Shown here one piece after another: positions 21,704 through 30,188 of a stretch of 35,365 nt of DNA. Source of the stretch: Pelagophyceae sp. CCMP2097 (taxonomy: Eukaryota > Sar > Pelagophyceae); assembly GCA_026770575.1 (NCBI GenBank), contig MU657210.1, positions 154,918 through 190,282 of the forward strand. Direction: 5' to 3'. A model generated the notes under the pieces. The model was not told where the DNA came from. It saw only the letters and a program-made list of their open reading frames with translations, and did no database searches. The position numbers were made by a program, and so were the translations under genes. Position 1 is the first letter of the stretch, and every line of letters begins with the position of its first letter.

Positions 21704-22180
21704 CTAAAACGCCGCTCCAGACGCCGACACAAGGGCCGCGAAAGGAAGCATGCGGGGTGACGCGAGCCGCGTTCTCGACGCAGCGCCGGCCCCGCGCTCG
21801 TCAAACTCGACGACCGCGGCCGCCGCCCTGCTCTCAAACGACTGGGTCGACTGCATCTCTCGACCGGCCTCCGCCGAAAGGGAGGAGACCTTCACAGCGG
21901 AGCGCCGCAGTAGGTAGGCAAAGGCCAACGGAAAATTCCGCCGCGCGGCCCCCCTTTCGCGCTTCGACGCGGCGCCGCACGACCGACATGCCCCAGCAGA
22001 TCATGGCGAGGACGTCGTGCGCCATGGCGCCGCCTTCCGCGCCGCGGGCGCGCCGCGAAGCTCACGACGATCCGCACGAAGTCCGAGCGGCCCTTCGCCG
22101 ACCGAATCGGCAGAACTCCGGTGGATAAGAAGGGTCCGAGCCGCAACGTCGGGCCGATACCCGGAAGCTCCATCGACACG
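21704..22180 (-). other. Probable further 5' coding exon(s) of the CRAL-TRIO membrane gene, unresolved
   Basis: On the minus strand this stretch has protein-like frames: MELPGIGPTLRLGPFL from 22173, with a good GTGAGC donor near 22068; MAHDVLAMICWGMSVV from 22025; and LAFAYLLRRSAVKVSSLSAE from about 21928. The last is in the same frame as the exon beginning at 21703, but it is separated from it by a TAG that is itself the acceptor. Candidate phase-0 donors are GTGAAG and GTCGTC. I could not choose one chain of exons. Transcript data would settle whether this is one gene or two. Confidence 0.35.
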
Positions 22181-22277
22181 CGTCGGGTCCTGAAAGACCC
22201 TTTGCAACTTGTACAAACGGCGGTACAGGCACTTTGTTGAGCTTCTACGACTCGTTACAAACAAGAAAGATGCGCGG

Positions 22278-23919
22278 CTAGCGCGACGGCGGTGGTTCGC
22301 CGCCGCTTCGCCTCTTTGCGCGGCGGCGGACCTGCGCGGCCCACTTGCACAAGTGCACGGCGAGCATCACACTCATGATGGCGCCGGCGCCGCGGTACAT
22401 GCGCACGGCGCCGCCGCGGCAGGCGCGCCGCTGGCCCTCAGCGGTGCACGACGCCTCCCAATACGTGCCCGCGGCGAGGACGCCGATTCCGGTGCCGACG
22501 CACGTGCGGCACGCGTTTTGCAGCGTCTGGAAGCGCGCCTCGTAGCCCGGCGGCGCCGTTTTGGCGGCAAAGTCGACGGACGCGGCGTACATCAAAGCAA
22601 ACGTCGGCCCGTGCCTACCGTGGTGGTCCTCACGGCGTATCCCGGAAGCTGCCCCGGCGCCCCCTCGCATCTGACGCCCCTCGCCTCTGATGCCGCTCGC
22701 GGCGGCGTTGCACGGCGGTCCGGCAACCCGAGACGCCGGCCCTTGCAGCAGTTCTGGGAGGAGGATCCAGAACTTGGTCTCGCGCGTGATGACCGTGTAC
22801 GCCCAGACGCGCGGGATGTAGGCTGCCATGGCCATGGCGAACATCAAATCGTGGCCCAGCGTTTTCAGCAGCCTCTCCGAAACGGCGAAGAGCGGGATTT
22901 CCACCGCCACCGTGAACGCCACCGTCAAGCCGCAGAGCCCGTAAGAGCCGCCCAAGTCTTGGATGATGTACACGAAGAGCAAGCTCTCCACGACACCGGT
23001 GCACGCGCCAAAGACAGTCACCTCGACGAAAAAAAGGACCACGTCAAACGTGAAAATGGGCCTCGCGCTTCGCGCGTCCGCGCATTCGACCGAGTCAGCA
23101 GCGACCTCGGCAAAGCCGTCGTCGTCCAGCGGCGGCGGCGCGTCTCCGTCGAGCGGCGCGTAGCTTTCGGGGGGATCGAGGAGCGTTTTGATCGGCGCAC
23201 GTTGCTCCTTGAGCGAAAACGCGAAAACGAGGATGGTGATGCAGGTGCAACAGCCGAAGATTGCAAGGTTTATTTCGAAGCCGCCAAAGGAGTCTGCGCA
23301 GTAGCCCATGAGGACGTTGCAAATACCCCACGACACTGCGCTCCAGAGCCGGACCTCGCCGAAGCGGCCGCGGGCCGCGGGCCCCAAAGCTTCGAGGGTG
23401 AAAGCGTCGACGACGCCACTAGACGCAAAGCACGCCGACGCGAGCGAGATGGCGAGGATTGGGGCGAACGCGTCGCGGGTCAGTTTGCGCCAGGCGAGGA
23501 GCATGAGGCATCCGACGCCGCACCCCTGCGTCAAGAGCGCGACGGCCTTCTTCCGCCTCGCGCGGTCCGCGACCAAGCCCCAGCACGGCATCGAGAGCCC
23601 GCGCACAAACGGCATGGCGCCCTCGATGATGCTGATCTTCGCCGGTGACAGCCCGCACGCGTTGTAGTACACGGGCGCGTACCTGCGCGCGTGCGGTGAT
23701 GCGATGCGGGCTCGTCGGAGATGGAAGCACGCATCCCGTGCGCCTTTGCGTCCCGGACGCGGTCTCGCGCCTGCCCCAGCTCGAGGGTCCGATGGCCGTC
23801 CAGAAGTAGAGGAATTTTAGTCTCCGTATGACCCGGACCTTCTCCCGAGCATCGTTGTAGGCCGCGTCCTCATACGACGAGCACGACGAGCCCAGCGAGC
23901 CGCGGTCCATCATGATCAT
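22278..23919 (-). CDS. Major facilitator superfamily transporter, MFSD6-like / MFS_1-like
   Basis: Predicted 477 aa with about 12 membrane helices. Exons on the minus strand are 23919-23759, 23682-22747 and 22614-22278. Intron 1 is 76 nt (GTCCGG...CGCAG). Intron 2 is 132 nt and uses a GC-AG pair (GCAAGG...GGTAG). It stays open when read through, but splicing gives ILLPELLHGPTFALMYAAS, the conserved family motif, while no GT donor keeps the frame. Other marks are KFLYFWTAIGP, YYNACGLSPAKISIIEG, GLVADRARRKKA (MFS motif A) and FGEVRLWSAVSWGI. Family members carry varied small solutes and the substrate is unknown. The start MIMMDRGSLGSS is the first ATG. The gene is divergent from the SRPK-like kinase with only 175 bp between them. 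Confidence 0.88.
22661..22692. repeat. Imperfect 16-bp tandem duplication inside the GC-AG intron
   Basis: CCCCTCGCATCTGACG (22661-22676) is followed directly by CCCCTCGCCTCTGATG (22677-22692), a 14/16 match. It lies wholly in the predicted GC-AG intron of the MFS gene. Confidence 0.7.
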
Positions 23920-24094
23920 GCCGTCACAAACGATCGCCGAATTAGAGTTTGCTCATTTTTGACTCCGAAATTTTGAGGAAAGGATTGGGCCCGCTGCATG
24001 CTGCGCGAGACCGACTCGGAGGCCTCGAGGTCCGGCGGGCTGCACGCGCGGCGCCGGGCGCCCCCCGCGCTATAACCATCGGCCTCCGCTCTGG
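23920..24094. promoter_or_regulatory. Divergent promoter region (MFS transporter / SRPK-like kinase)
   Basis: 175 bp separate two outward-facing ATGs. A TATAA box is visible on the plus strand at 24070-24074 (GCGCTATAACC), 21-25 bp before the kinase ATG. That is too close for a long leader and implies a very short 5' UTR if used. No matching TATA box is seen on the other strand. Confidence 0.45.
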
Positions 24095-25981
24095 ATGACG
24101 GCCGACGAGGAGGCGTCGATGCTCGCCTGGGGCGCGCTTCTCGGTGCGATGCGCAGCGAGGCGGACGAAGAAGCGTTCGGTGCCAAACACAACATCGAGC
24201 TCTTCTTCGACGAGGACGTGCGCGAGGTCTTTCTGGACTTTGAGGTCATCGCGGATGATGACGTTTTCGTCACCGTCGACGAGCTCCATTCCGCGCCGCG
24301 CAAGCCCGACGCCGCGCGCAACCCGCGCGTCACAAGATTCTTCAACGCCGACCACGAGGCCTTCGACTCGGACGACTCGGACGCTGGCGCGAACCGCCGC
24401 GCCAGTCGCGGCAGCTTTGGCTCCGACGCCGGCGCGAACCGGCGCGCCAGCCGCGGCAGCTTCGACTCGGACGTCGGCGGCCGCGCGAGCCGCGGCAGCT
24501 TCGGCAGCCGAGACGACCGCCGCTCAATATCCTCGGACGTCGACGCTCAGGACGCGTGGATCGACCTGCGGCGCGCCGGCGCGGCAGACGAGCCGCTGGA
24601 CGAGTACGCCGCAGGCGGGCGAGTCGCACGCCCCGCGCCGATGCCTCGCCGCACCGCGCTGGTAGGTACTACCGCGCGGACGAGGGCGACGTGCTGCACT
24701 CGCGCTACGTCGTGCGGTCTCGCCTCGGCTGGGGCGTCTACTCGACGGTCTGGAGGTGCACGGATCTCGTCTCCGGACGCGACGTCGCGGTGAAGATCCA
24801 AAAAGGAGCGCCCGAGTACCTCAAGGCGGCGAGTTTTGAGTCCCATGGTCCTGCGGCGACTGACGTGCGACGATAGGCCTTGGCGGAAGTGGCGATCTTA
24901 CAGCACCTCGCGACGGAGCGCACGCCGGGCGCCGTCAGGCTCCTCTCGCACTTTGTGGCAAAAGGGCCAAACGGCAAGCACGCCTGCCTCGTCTTTGACG
25001 TTTTGGGGGCCACGCTGCTGGACCGTTTGCAGGGCTCGGAGCCCTGCGGCGCGCCAGAGGCAAAGGCTGTCCTGCGGTCGCTCCTCGAGGCGCTGGCGGC
25101 GCTGCACGACGCCGGCGTGGTCCACGCAGACGTCAAGCCGGAGAACATTGTTGTAGAACCTTCGCTCATGCTCATCGACTTTGGCGCCTCGTACAAAGCA
25201 GCGTCCCAGGGCGACGAGAGGCCTTTTGCACGATATCATGCGACCGGGCATGGGACCGACGTACGGACGTTTACAGCATCGCAGCATGTCCGGGACCGAC
25301 GTTTCCAGCAGCATGTCGTGACGTGTCTGTGCAGGTTCTGCCTGGGCTCCGAGCGCGACGACGACGCCATCCAGTCCGTCCAGTACCGGTGCCCGGAGGC
25401 CATTCTGGACGTGCGGCCGTTCACCGCCGCCGCCGACGTCTGGAGCGTCGGATGCGTCGCTTTCGAGTTGCTCACGTCGTCCATGCTCTTCGACCCGCGA
25501 GTGCTCTTGTTGGCGTCGGCGCGGCCTGCAGAAGCGGACTTGGCGGCCGCTAGGTCCGAGGAGTCTCGCTTCGAGGACGCTTCGAGCGACGAGGCGCATC
25601 TGGCGCAGGCGATGGAGCTCTTGGGAGCGCTGCCGTCCGGACCCGCGTCCTTTTGTACATCGCCGCGGCTCCTGCGTCGACGGGGGCGCTCTAGGCGGTC
25701 GCTGACGCGCGAGTCGGAGTACTTTTGCGGGGGTGTTCTCGTCAACGCAAAAGTCGCGCCGCCGCCAAAGGGCTGCGACGCCCTGGGCAGGCTGATGCAA
25801 GACACTTTTGGGTGCGGCACCATTTGCGCCACTCGGCCCAAACCCGTCGCCCCCTAGGTTTGAGCGGCGAGAGGCGGCGGAGGCGTCGGTGTTTTTGAAA
25901 AGGCTGCTTGACTACGACCCAAAACGGCGCATCACCGCCGCCGAGGCGCTCCAGCTGCCCTGGCTCGCGGCCGACTTTTAG
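24095..25981 (+). CDS. SRPK-like serine/threonine kinase
   Basis: Predicted 532 aa. Exons are 24095-24603, 24666-24828, 24877-25202, 25335-25811 and 25858-25981. Introns are 62 nt (GTACGC...GGTAG), 48 nt (GC-AG: GCGAGT...GATAG), 132 nt (GTCCCA...TGCAG, in frame) and 46 nt (GTGCGG...CCTAG). The GC-AG splice gives EYLKAALAEVAILQ, matching the SRPK lysine-helix region; no GT donor fits. Kinase marks are GWGVYSTVW (from 191), Lys213 in VAVKIQ, HADVKPENI (Asp309), DFG (325), QYRCPEAIL and DVWSVGCVAFEL. HAD in place of HRD is like the HTD of SRPKs, which phosphorylate SR splicing factors. The N-terminal 170 residues are acidic with three RASRGSF repeats that could be phospho-sites. The last exon, RLLDYDPKRRITAAEAL, closes the domain. 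The third intron is the least certain. Confidence 0.88.
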
Positions 25982-26177
25982 TTATGTTGCCGTCCGGGCC
26001 GCGGCGCGGAGCGTTTTGTACAATGGTCACGGACGTTTTGTCAATGGTATGGACACGTCCAAAGTCGGACTCGGCCTTTGGGTGGGATATATGGGGACGC
26101 CGCGGTCGTGCTATCGCGATGTGCCGCCAAGCGCAGCCAGCTCGGCGGGTCCGGCGTCGGAGTCGTCGTTGGATGCC
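25982..26177. other. Convergent gap between kinase and MOT1 genes
   Basis: This 196-bp gap should hold the 3' ends of both genes. It includes a short AT-rich stretch (TTTTGTCAATGG near 26036 and GGGATATATGGGG near 26085). No structured terminator would be expected in a nuclear gene and none is seen. Confidence 0.35.
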
Positions 26178-27617
26178 TCACTGCTCGACGGTGGTCCGCA
26201 CGTCCCGCGCCGCGGCGCTTTCGTCGTCGGTAAACAAAGCGTCGCCGTCCTTGGCCTCGGCCTCGTCGTCGTCGTCCTGTGGGCCTCTGTCGTGGTCCGC
26301 GGCGGCGGCGGGGACGTTGGTCGTGAAGAGGAAGTCGCCGACTTTCTCTGCCAGCGCCGTGGCGACGCCCGCGGCGGCGCCGAGGCCCGTGTTGGCGAGC
26401 GCGATGGTCACAATGGTCGTGGCGAGCGCGGGCGCGCAGGCTGCGTCGGCGCCGCCTGACTTGACGCCCGCGCGCGCGAGCTCCAAGCCCGCGAGGCCGA
26501 GGAGCACGCCCAAGATGCACTTCGGAAACGCGGCGAGGGCCGAGTTGATCAAAGCGTCTCCTAAAAGCACCGCGAAGCCGCACTTAAAAACGCCGAGGAC
26601 CAAAACGGCTGCGCCGCCACGGGCGCCAAAGTGGTACTGGCCGGCTAAGCCGCCGGAGCCGTGGCAAGCGGGCATCCCACCAAAAAAACAGCAAATCACA
26701 TTCATGGCACCCACAGATGTCGAGATCCCAACTCGAGTCGGGACGTCGGCGCGCCGTGACTCTGCGGCGTAGCGGTCTGCGAAGAGGTGCTCCGCGAGGG
26801 ACGTGACGGCCACGACGGAATTCAGCAAAGTAAGAGGCAGCTGCGCGAACCCCGCGCGCCAGATGCCGCGGCGCCACTCGTGGCCTTTCGGGGCGCGCGG
26901 CGAGAGGTCCAAGCGGCCGGGCCGCCAGCGCGCGATGACGTTGCCTTTACCGAGGAGCGCCAGAACAATGCCTGCGGCCACAAGCGCCACGGCCACCGGA
27001 ATCTTGCGCCGCCGCTTGTCGGTGTGCGCGACGCGGTCGCTCGCCAGCGCGGCGGCGGCGCACATGTAGGCGACCAAGCCGATGACCGCGCCGTCCGGGT
27101 ACTCTCGCCAGCCCAGGTCGACGACCATGACGACCCCAGCAGCGGCCATGCGCACGCCCAAGCCGATCTGGACGCCGGAGACGACGCCGCGCGGCACGAT
27201 GGCGTTGACGGCTTCCACGAGGCGCGTGGCGCCGAGAATCATCACGACGCCGCCGACGAAGATGCCCGCCGCGGCAGCTTCGCCCTTTGTCAGGCCATCC
27301 GTGATGGCCACGGCCGCAATGGTCTTCATGGGCTGCACCGGTAAAGGCATGTCCCAGGTGTATGCCGTGACGATGTTGAAAATCCCCATCCAGAACAGCG
27401 CCGGCCCGGCGTCGACCGCCCCGGCGTTGGCCATGCCAATCACTAAAGGTACCAAAGTGCCGAGGTCGCCGAGCATGCCCGACAACTCCATCCAGGACAG
27501 CTCCGAGGCGAAGCGTCTGTGGCGGTCGGAGAGCGACTCGCCGCCGAAGACGACCATCGGGCGGGCCAGCACGCCATTAAAAGGCACCGCCTTGGCGGCC
27601 TCGACGTCGCCTTTCAT
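26178..27617 (-). CDS. MOT1: MOT1-type molybdate transporter (SulP-related)
   Basis: Predicted 479 aa, the only intron-free gene in the window. The start is the ATG at 27617 (MKGDVEAAKAVPFNG). The frame is open further upstream but has no ATG. The two family hallmarks are PVQPMKTIAAVAI (residues 93-105) and ACHGSGGLAGQYHFGARGG (about 314-332). They are joined by roughly ten membrane helices, including SGMLGDLGTLVPLVIGMANA near the N-terminus. MOT1 proteins of green algae and plants import molybdate with high affinity for molybdenum-cofactor enzymes such as nitrate reductase. There is no STAS domain, as is usual for MOT1. The C-terminal tail is acidic (an Asp run and many Glu) and cytosolic. 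The membrane (plasma or internal) is not indicated. Confidence 0.93.
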   Translation of the reverse strand: MKGDVEAAKAVPFNGVLARPMVVFGGESLSDRHRRFASELSWMELSGMLGDLGTLVPLVIGMANAGAVDAGPALFWMGIFNIVTAYTWDMPLPVQPMKTIAAVAITDGLTKGEAAAAGIFVGGVVMILGATRLVEAVNAIVPRGVVSGVQIGLGVRMAAAGVVMVVDLGWREYPDGAVIGLVAYMCAAAALASDRVAHTDKRRRKIPVAVALVAAGIVLALLGKGNVIARWRPGRLDLSPRAPKGHEWRRGIWRAGFAQLPLTLLNSVVAVTSLAEHLFADRYAAESRRADVPTRVGISTSVGAMNVICCFFGGMPACHGSGGLAGQYHFGARGGAAVLVLGVFKCGFAVLLGDALINSALAAFPKCILGVLLGLAGLELARAGVKSGGADAACAPALATTIVTIALANTGLGAAAGVATALAEKVGDFLFTTNVPAAAADHDRGPQDDDDEAEAKDGDALFTDDESAAARDVRTTVEQ

Positions 27618-28122
27618 GGCACACCGAGCCGCGCGGAGAGGCGAGGCACCGGCACCTCCGGGGCGCGTCGGGCGGGCGGCGAAAGCTCCGAGGTCTTGAG
27701 GGTCGAGTGAAAGGGGTCTTTTGTGTTTTTTTGAAAAGCAACTCAAGTTTCACATTATCATCGAGCACGCGCGAGCGCGCGCCGACTAACCCTGATTTAT
27801 GTCGAGTGTGGACTCGCCCGTCGCACACAAGTGTGCCCTTCCATCACGGTCCTGCAATCGACAGATATCCTCGAGTTCACGAGCAAATTCGAGTCGAGAG
27901 ACAAAGACTTAATCAAGTCCATGTCCTCACATATGTTCGGTGATACATTTTGGGTTTGACGTCACGCCGCGCCGCGGCGGTCGCCATGCGCGCCATGGCG
28001 TGCCGACTGGTGCATCGTGCGAAGGTGCCTGCCGGAGTGTGAGCTTGGGGTCTCCAGTGATGCGTGCCGCCTCCTGGAATACCGGCGGCGCCCGGAAGCA
28101 TAACTTATGGGGCCTTATATTA
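27618..28122. other. Intergenic region upstream of MOT1
   Basis: About 505 bp between the MOT1 start and the DMT stop, both on the minus strand. It includes a poly-T run (GTGTTTTTTTGAAAAGC near 27724) and an AT-rich core (about 27720-27950), the probable MOT1 promoter. No gene or repeat was recognised. Confidence 0.4.
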
Positions 28123-29453
28123 TTAAATGTCCATCTCGTCGTCGTCGTCGTCGTCGTCGTCGGTTATTGTGAACGTCTTGACCGTGGTCGGCCCCATCTC
28201 GAGGCCGTTGAGCGGCGCGTACACGGGCAATCCGGCGGCGAGCTTGGGCTTCGACCCCGCCGCGCCAGCGACCTTGCGCGTGGAGGAGAAGATGATGATG
28301 AACATGGCAGACGTGATGATGGCCGCGCCGATGAGCGGTCTGGCGCCGAAGCGCTCGGGAGTCGCCAGGGCCTACGCACGCCCGTCCAAAGGCCGCCGTC
28401 CGCAGCGGCGGCGAGAAGGGCCGGACCTGCAAGAGAAACGACCACGGGAGCGAGCTCATGCCTAGGAAGGCGACGATGAGAGGATGGCATCCCACGTGGT
28501 TCGCGTCTTCCCCGGCGCGCGTGCTTGCCCTGCGGCCCTTTGTGCGAGGGTTTGCCGACGGACGCGGCCACGTGCGCATGACGGACGCGGAGGCGCTCTT
28601 CTCGGCCTGCATGCCTCTCGTCATGCAGACCTGCGAGAAGAAACCGAGGGCGCCGATCGCGGCCAGGAGCAGCCACTGCCGCGTCGACGGCCGCAGCTGC
28701 GGCTGCTCGCCGAGAAGCGCGAGCGCCGGATACGAGAGCAAGATCTGGCCGAGCGCCTGCGAAAGACGGCCGTCGCTGGGCGTCACAGTGGGCATCATCG
28801 CCGCAAAGGTGCCGCACCTGGTAGATCATTGGCAGGGGCCAGTCGACTGCGACCTGTGTGCCGAGGAATCGGACGAGGACGTGGGCGGCGCCGGCCGTGG
28901 CGGCGCTGAGTAGCGCGCAGGTGACGCCGAGGGCGTGGCGCTTGGCGGCTCCCGCGTCGGGTACCGCTGAGAAGTCGAGCTGGACGGCGACGCCGACGGC
29001 GGTGACGGCGGCGGCGCAGCGCTCGAGCAAGAGCCAGGGTTCGCCGAGGAACACTTTGGCGTAGACTGCGGAGAAGACGGGCGAGCTCGAGGAGATGACG
29101 TTGGCCTCTGCGAGGCCGAGGAGCGAAAACGCTTTAAAGCCAAAGGCGATCCCGAAGAACCCGACGCTGCCGCGCGCCGTGAGCCACTTGACCTCCAACG
29201 CCGAGTCGCCGAACCATCGTTTGGGATGCCTTCGCAGCTCGCAGTGCGTCGCGAGGACGATAAAGCAGCAGAAAAGCTGCGAGCACCCGCGCACGAAGAC
29301 GATTTGCATCGGCGGCACGCCGTTTTCGTGGTCCAGCGTTAATAATTTGACGAGGAGAGCCTGGACGGAAAAGCCCAAGGATGAGAGCGCGATGAACCCC
29401 AGCGCCGCGCCGCGGCTCAGTTTCGCCTTGACAGGCTCGCCCGCGGGCGCCAT
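28123..29453 (-). CDS. Drug/metabolite transporter (EamA, SLC35G-like)
   Basis: Predicted 370 aa with about ten helices in two EamA repeats. Exons on the minus strand are 29453-28818, 28756-28564, 28461-28427 (35 nt) and 28371-28123. Introns have donors GTGCGG, GTCCGT and GTCCGG. Repeat 1 shows GFIALSSLGFSVQALLVKLL, PMQIVFVRG and FSLLGLAEANVISSSSPVF. Repeat 2 shows GALGFFSQVCMTRGMQAEKS and, after the micro-exon MSSLPWSFLLQ, ALATPERFGARPLIGAAI. The second donor is the least sure: with it the join reads VMRTWPRMSS, four residues longer than relatives such as VMRTMD. The start at 29453 is the only ATG near the first helix. The tail ends in eight Asp encoded by a GTC repeat. The substrate is unknown. 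Confidence 0.85.
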
Positions 29454-29505
29454 ACCCACGCGCGGCTCGATGGATAGCCCAAAGGCCGGCTGATCGCCGA
29501 TTTGT

Positions 29506-29525
29506 GCTTATAAGCGCTCGAGCGC
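29506..29525 (-). promoter_or_regulatory. TATA-like palindromes upstream of the DMT gene
   Basis: GCTTATAAGC (29506-29515) overlaps a second palindrome, GCGCTCGAGCGC (29514-29525). Read on the minus strand, TATAAG lies about 55 bp before the DMT ATG, a reasonable TATA position. Function is inferred from position. Confidence 0.45.
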
Positions 29526-29923
29526 CCGCGCCGACGACGCCGCCGTGGGGCACCGCCGGCCTCTGACTCACTAAGTCTGACGGTTCTGACGATCTCCGCG
29601 AGTCCGGCCTTGGACTGGAGAGGTCCAGGCAGGCTGGGCGGGTCCCGTGCGACCTTTGAGGGTGCTCGAGGTCGCCGCGTCCGAGGCGCGCGGATAAGCT
29701 ACTACAATGTGCTCACCCAATTTGAACTGCTGATGACTTCAGCGATTTTTCCTTTTTCTGAGTTCGTGCTTTCCTACGAAGAATTAGTGGTGCGTTCGAG
29801 CGGGCCCACTGGCGACGCTGTGCGGGCGGCGTAGCTCTGGGTGGTCTCCTTGGATACTTATCCAGTGATGTCATAAAGTGCGTTGTGAAGCTCGAGGAAG
29901 CTTCTTCCCAGGGAAAATTCCTC

Positions 29924-29965
29924 TAGGAATTCCTATCAGATTCTTCGAATATTCCTGGTAGGAAT
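29924..29965. repeat. TAGGAATTCCTA palindrome with a second imperfect copy
   Basis: A perfect 12-bp core is at 29924-29935. ATTCCTGGTAGGAAT (29951-29965) follows, with a further TAGGAATTCC at 29959-29968. It belongs to the intergenic motif family described at 163-176, 5751-5777 and 35019-35040. Confidence 0.65.
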
Positions 29966-30188
29966 TCCAATCGATATCCAATCAAATCTTGCGGATCTTG
30001 CGCCCCAAGTTTGCGCCTCGTCTCCAGTTTGCGTCGGCGCCGTGCCCTCGGGCATCAGAGGCAAGGTTGCGATGCCTTTGGTGTCATTTGGGTTTAATTC
30101 GTTTTTGACTTGGAATGTGCGATCTGCGGCGAGGCCCCTCGGAACTTCCTCGGACGCGAAATCGGCCTGTCGCCTCGTCGGCGCCTCC

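Larger units (their letters stand above)
29454..30188. other. Intergenic region with palindromes, upstream of the DMT gene
   Basis: This 735-bp stretch has no convincing gene. Near the DMT start it holds the TATA-containing palindrome GCTTATAAGC. At 29880-30000 it becomes AT-rich and contains TAGGAATTCCTA (29924-29935) and a second inverted pair, ATTCCTGGTAGGAAT (29951-29965). The rest shows nothing I recognise. Confidence 0.45.

Noticed and set aside
22209..23648. A 479-codon plus-strand frame opposite the MFS gene.
   Set aside because: Shadow frame without motifs. The minus frame is a clear transporter.
28458..28913. Short plus-strand frames over the DMT gene.
   Set aside because: They are antisense to conserved EamA exons.
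29610..29834. A 74-codon frame in the gap upstream of the DMT gene.
   Set aside because: No conservation that I can recognise and no upstream signal. It spans sequence of intergenic character.
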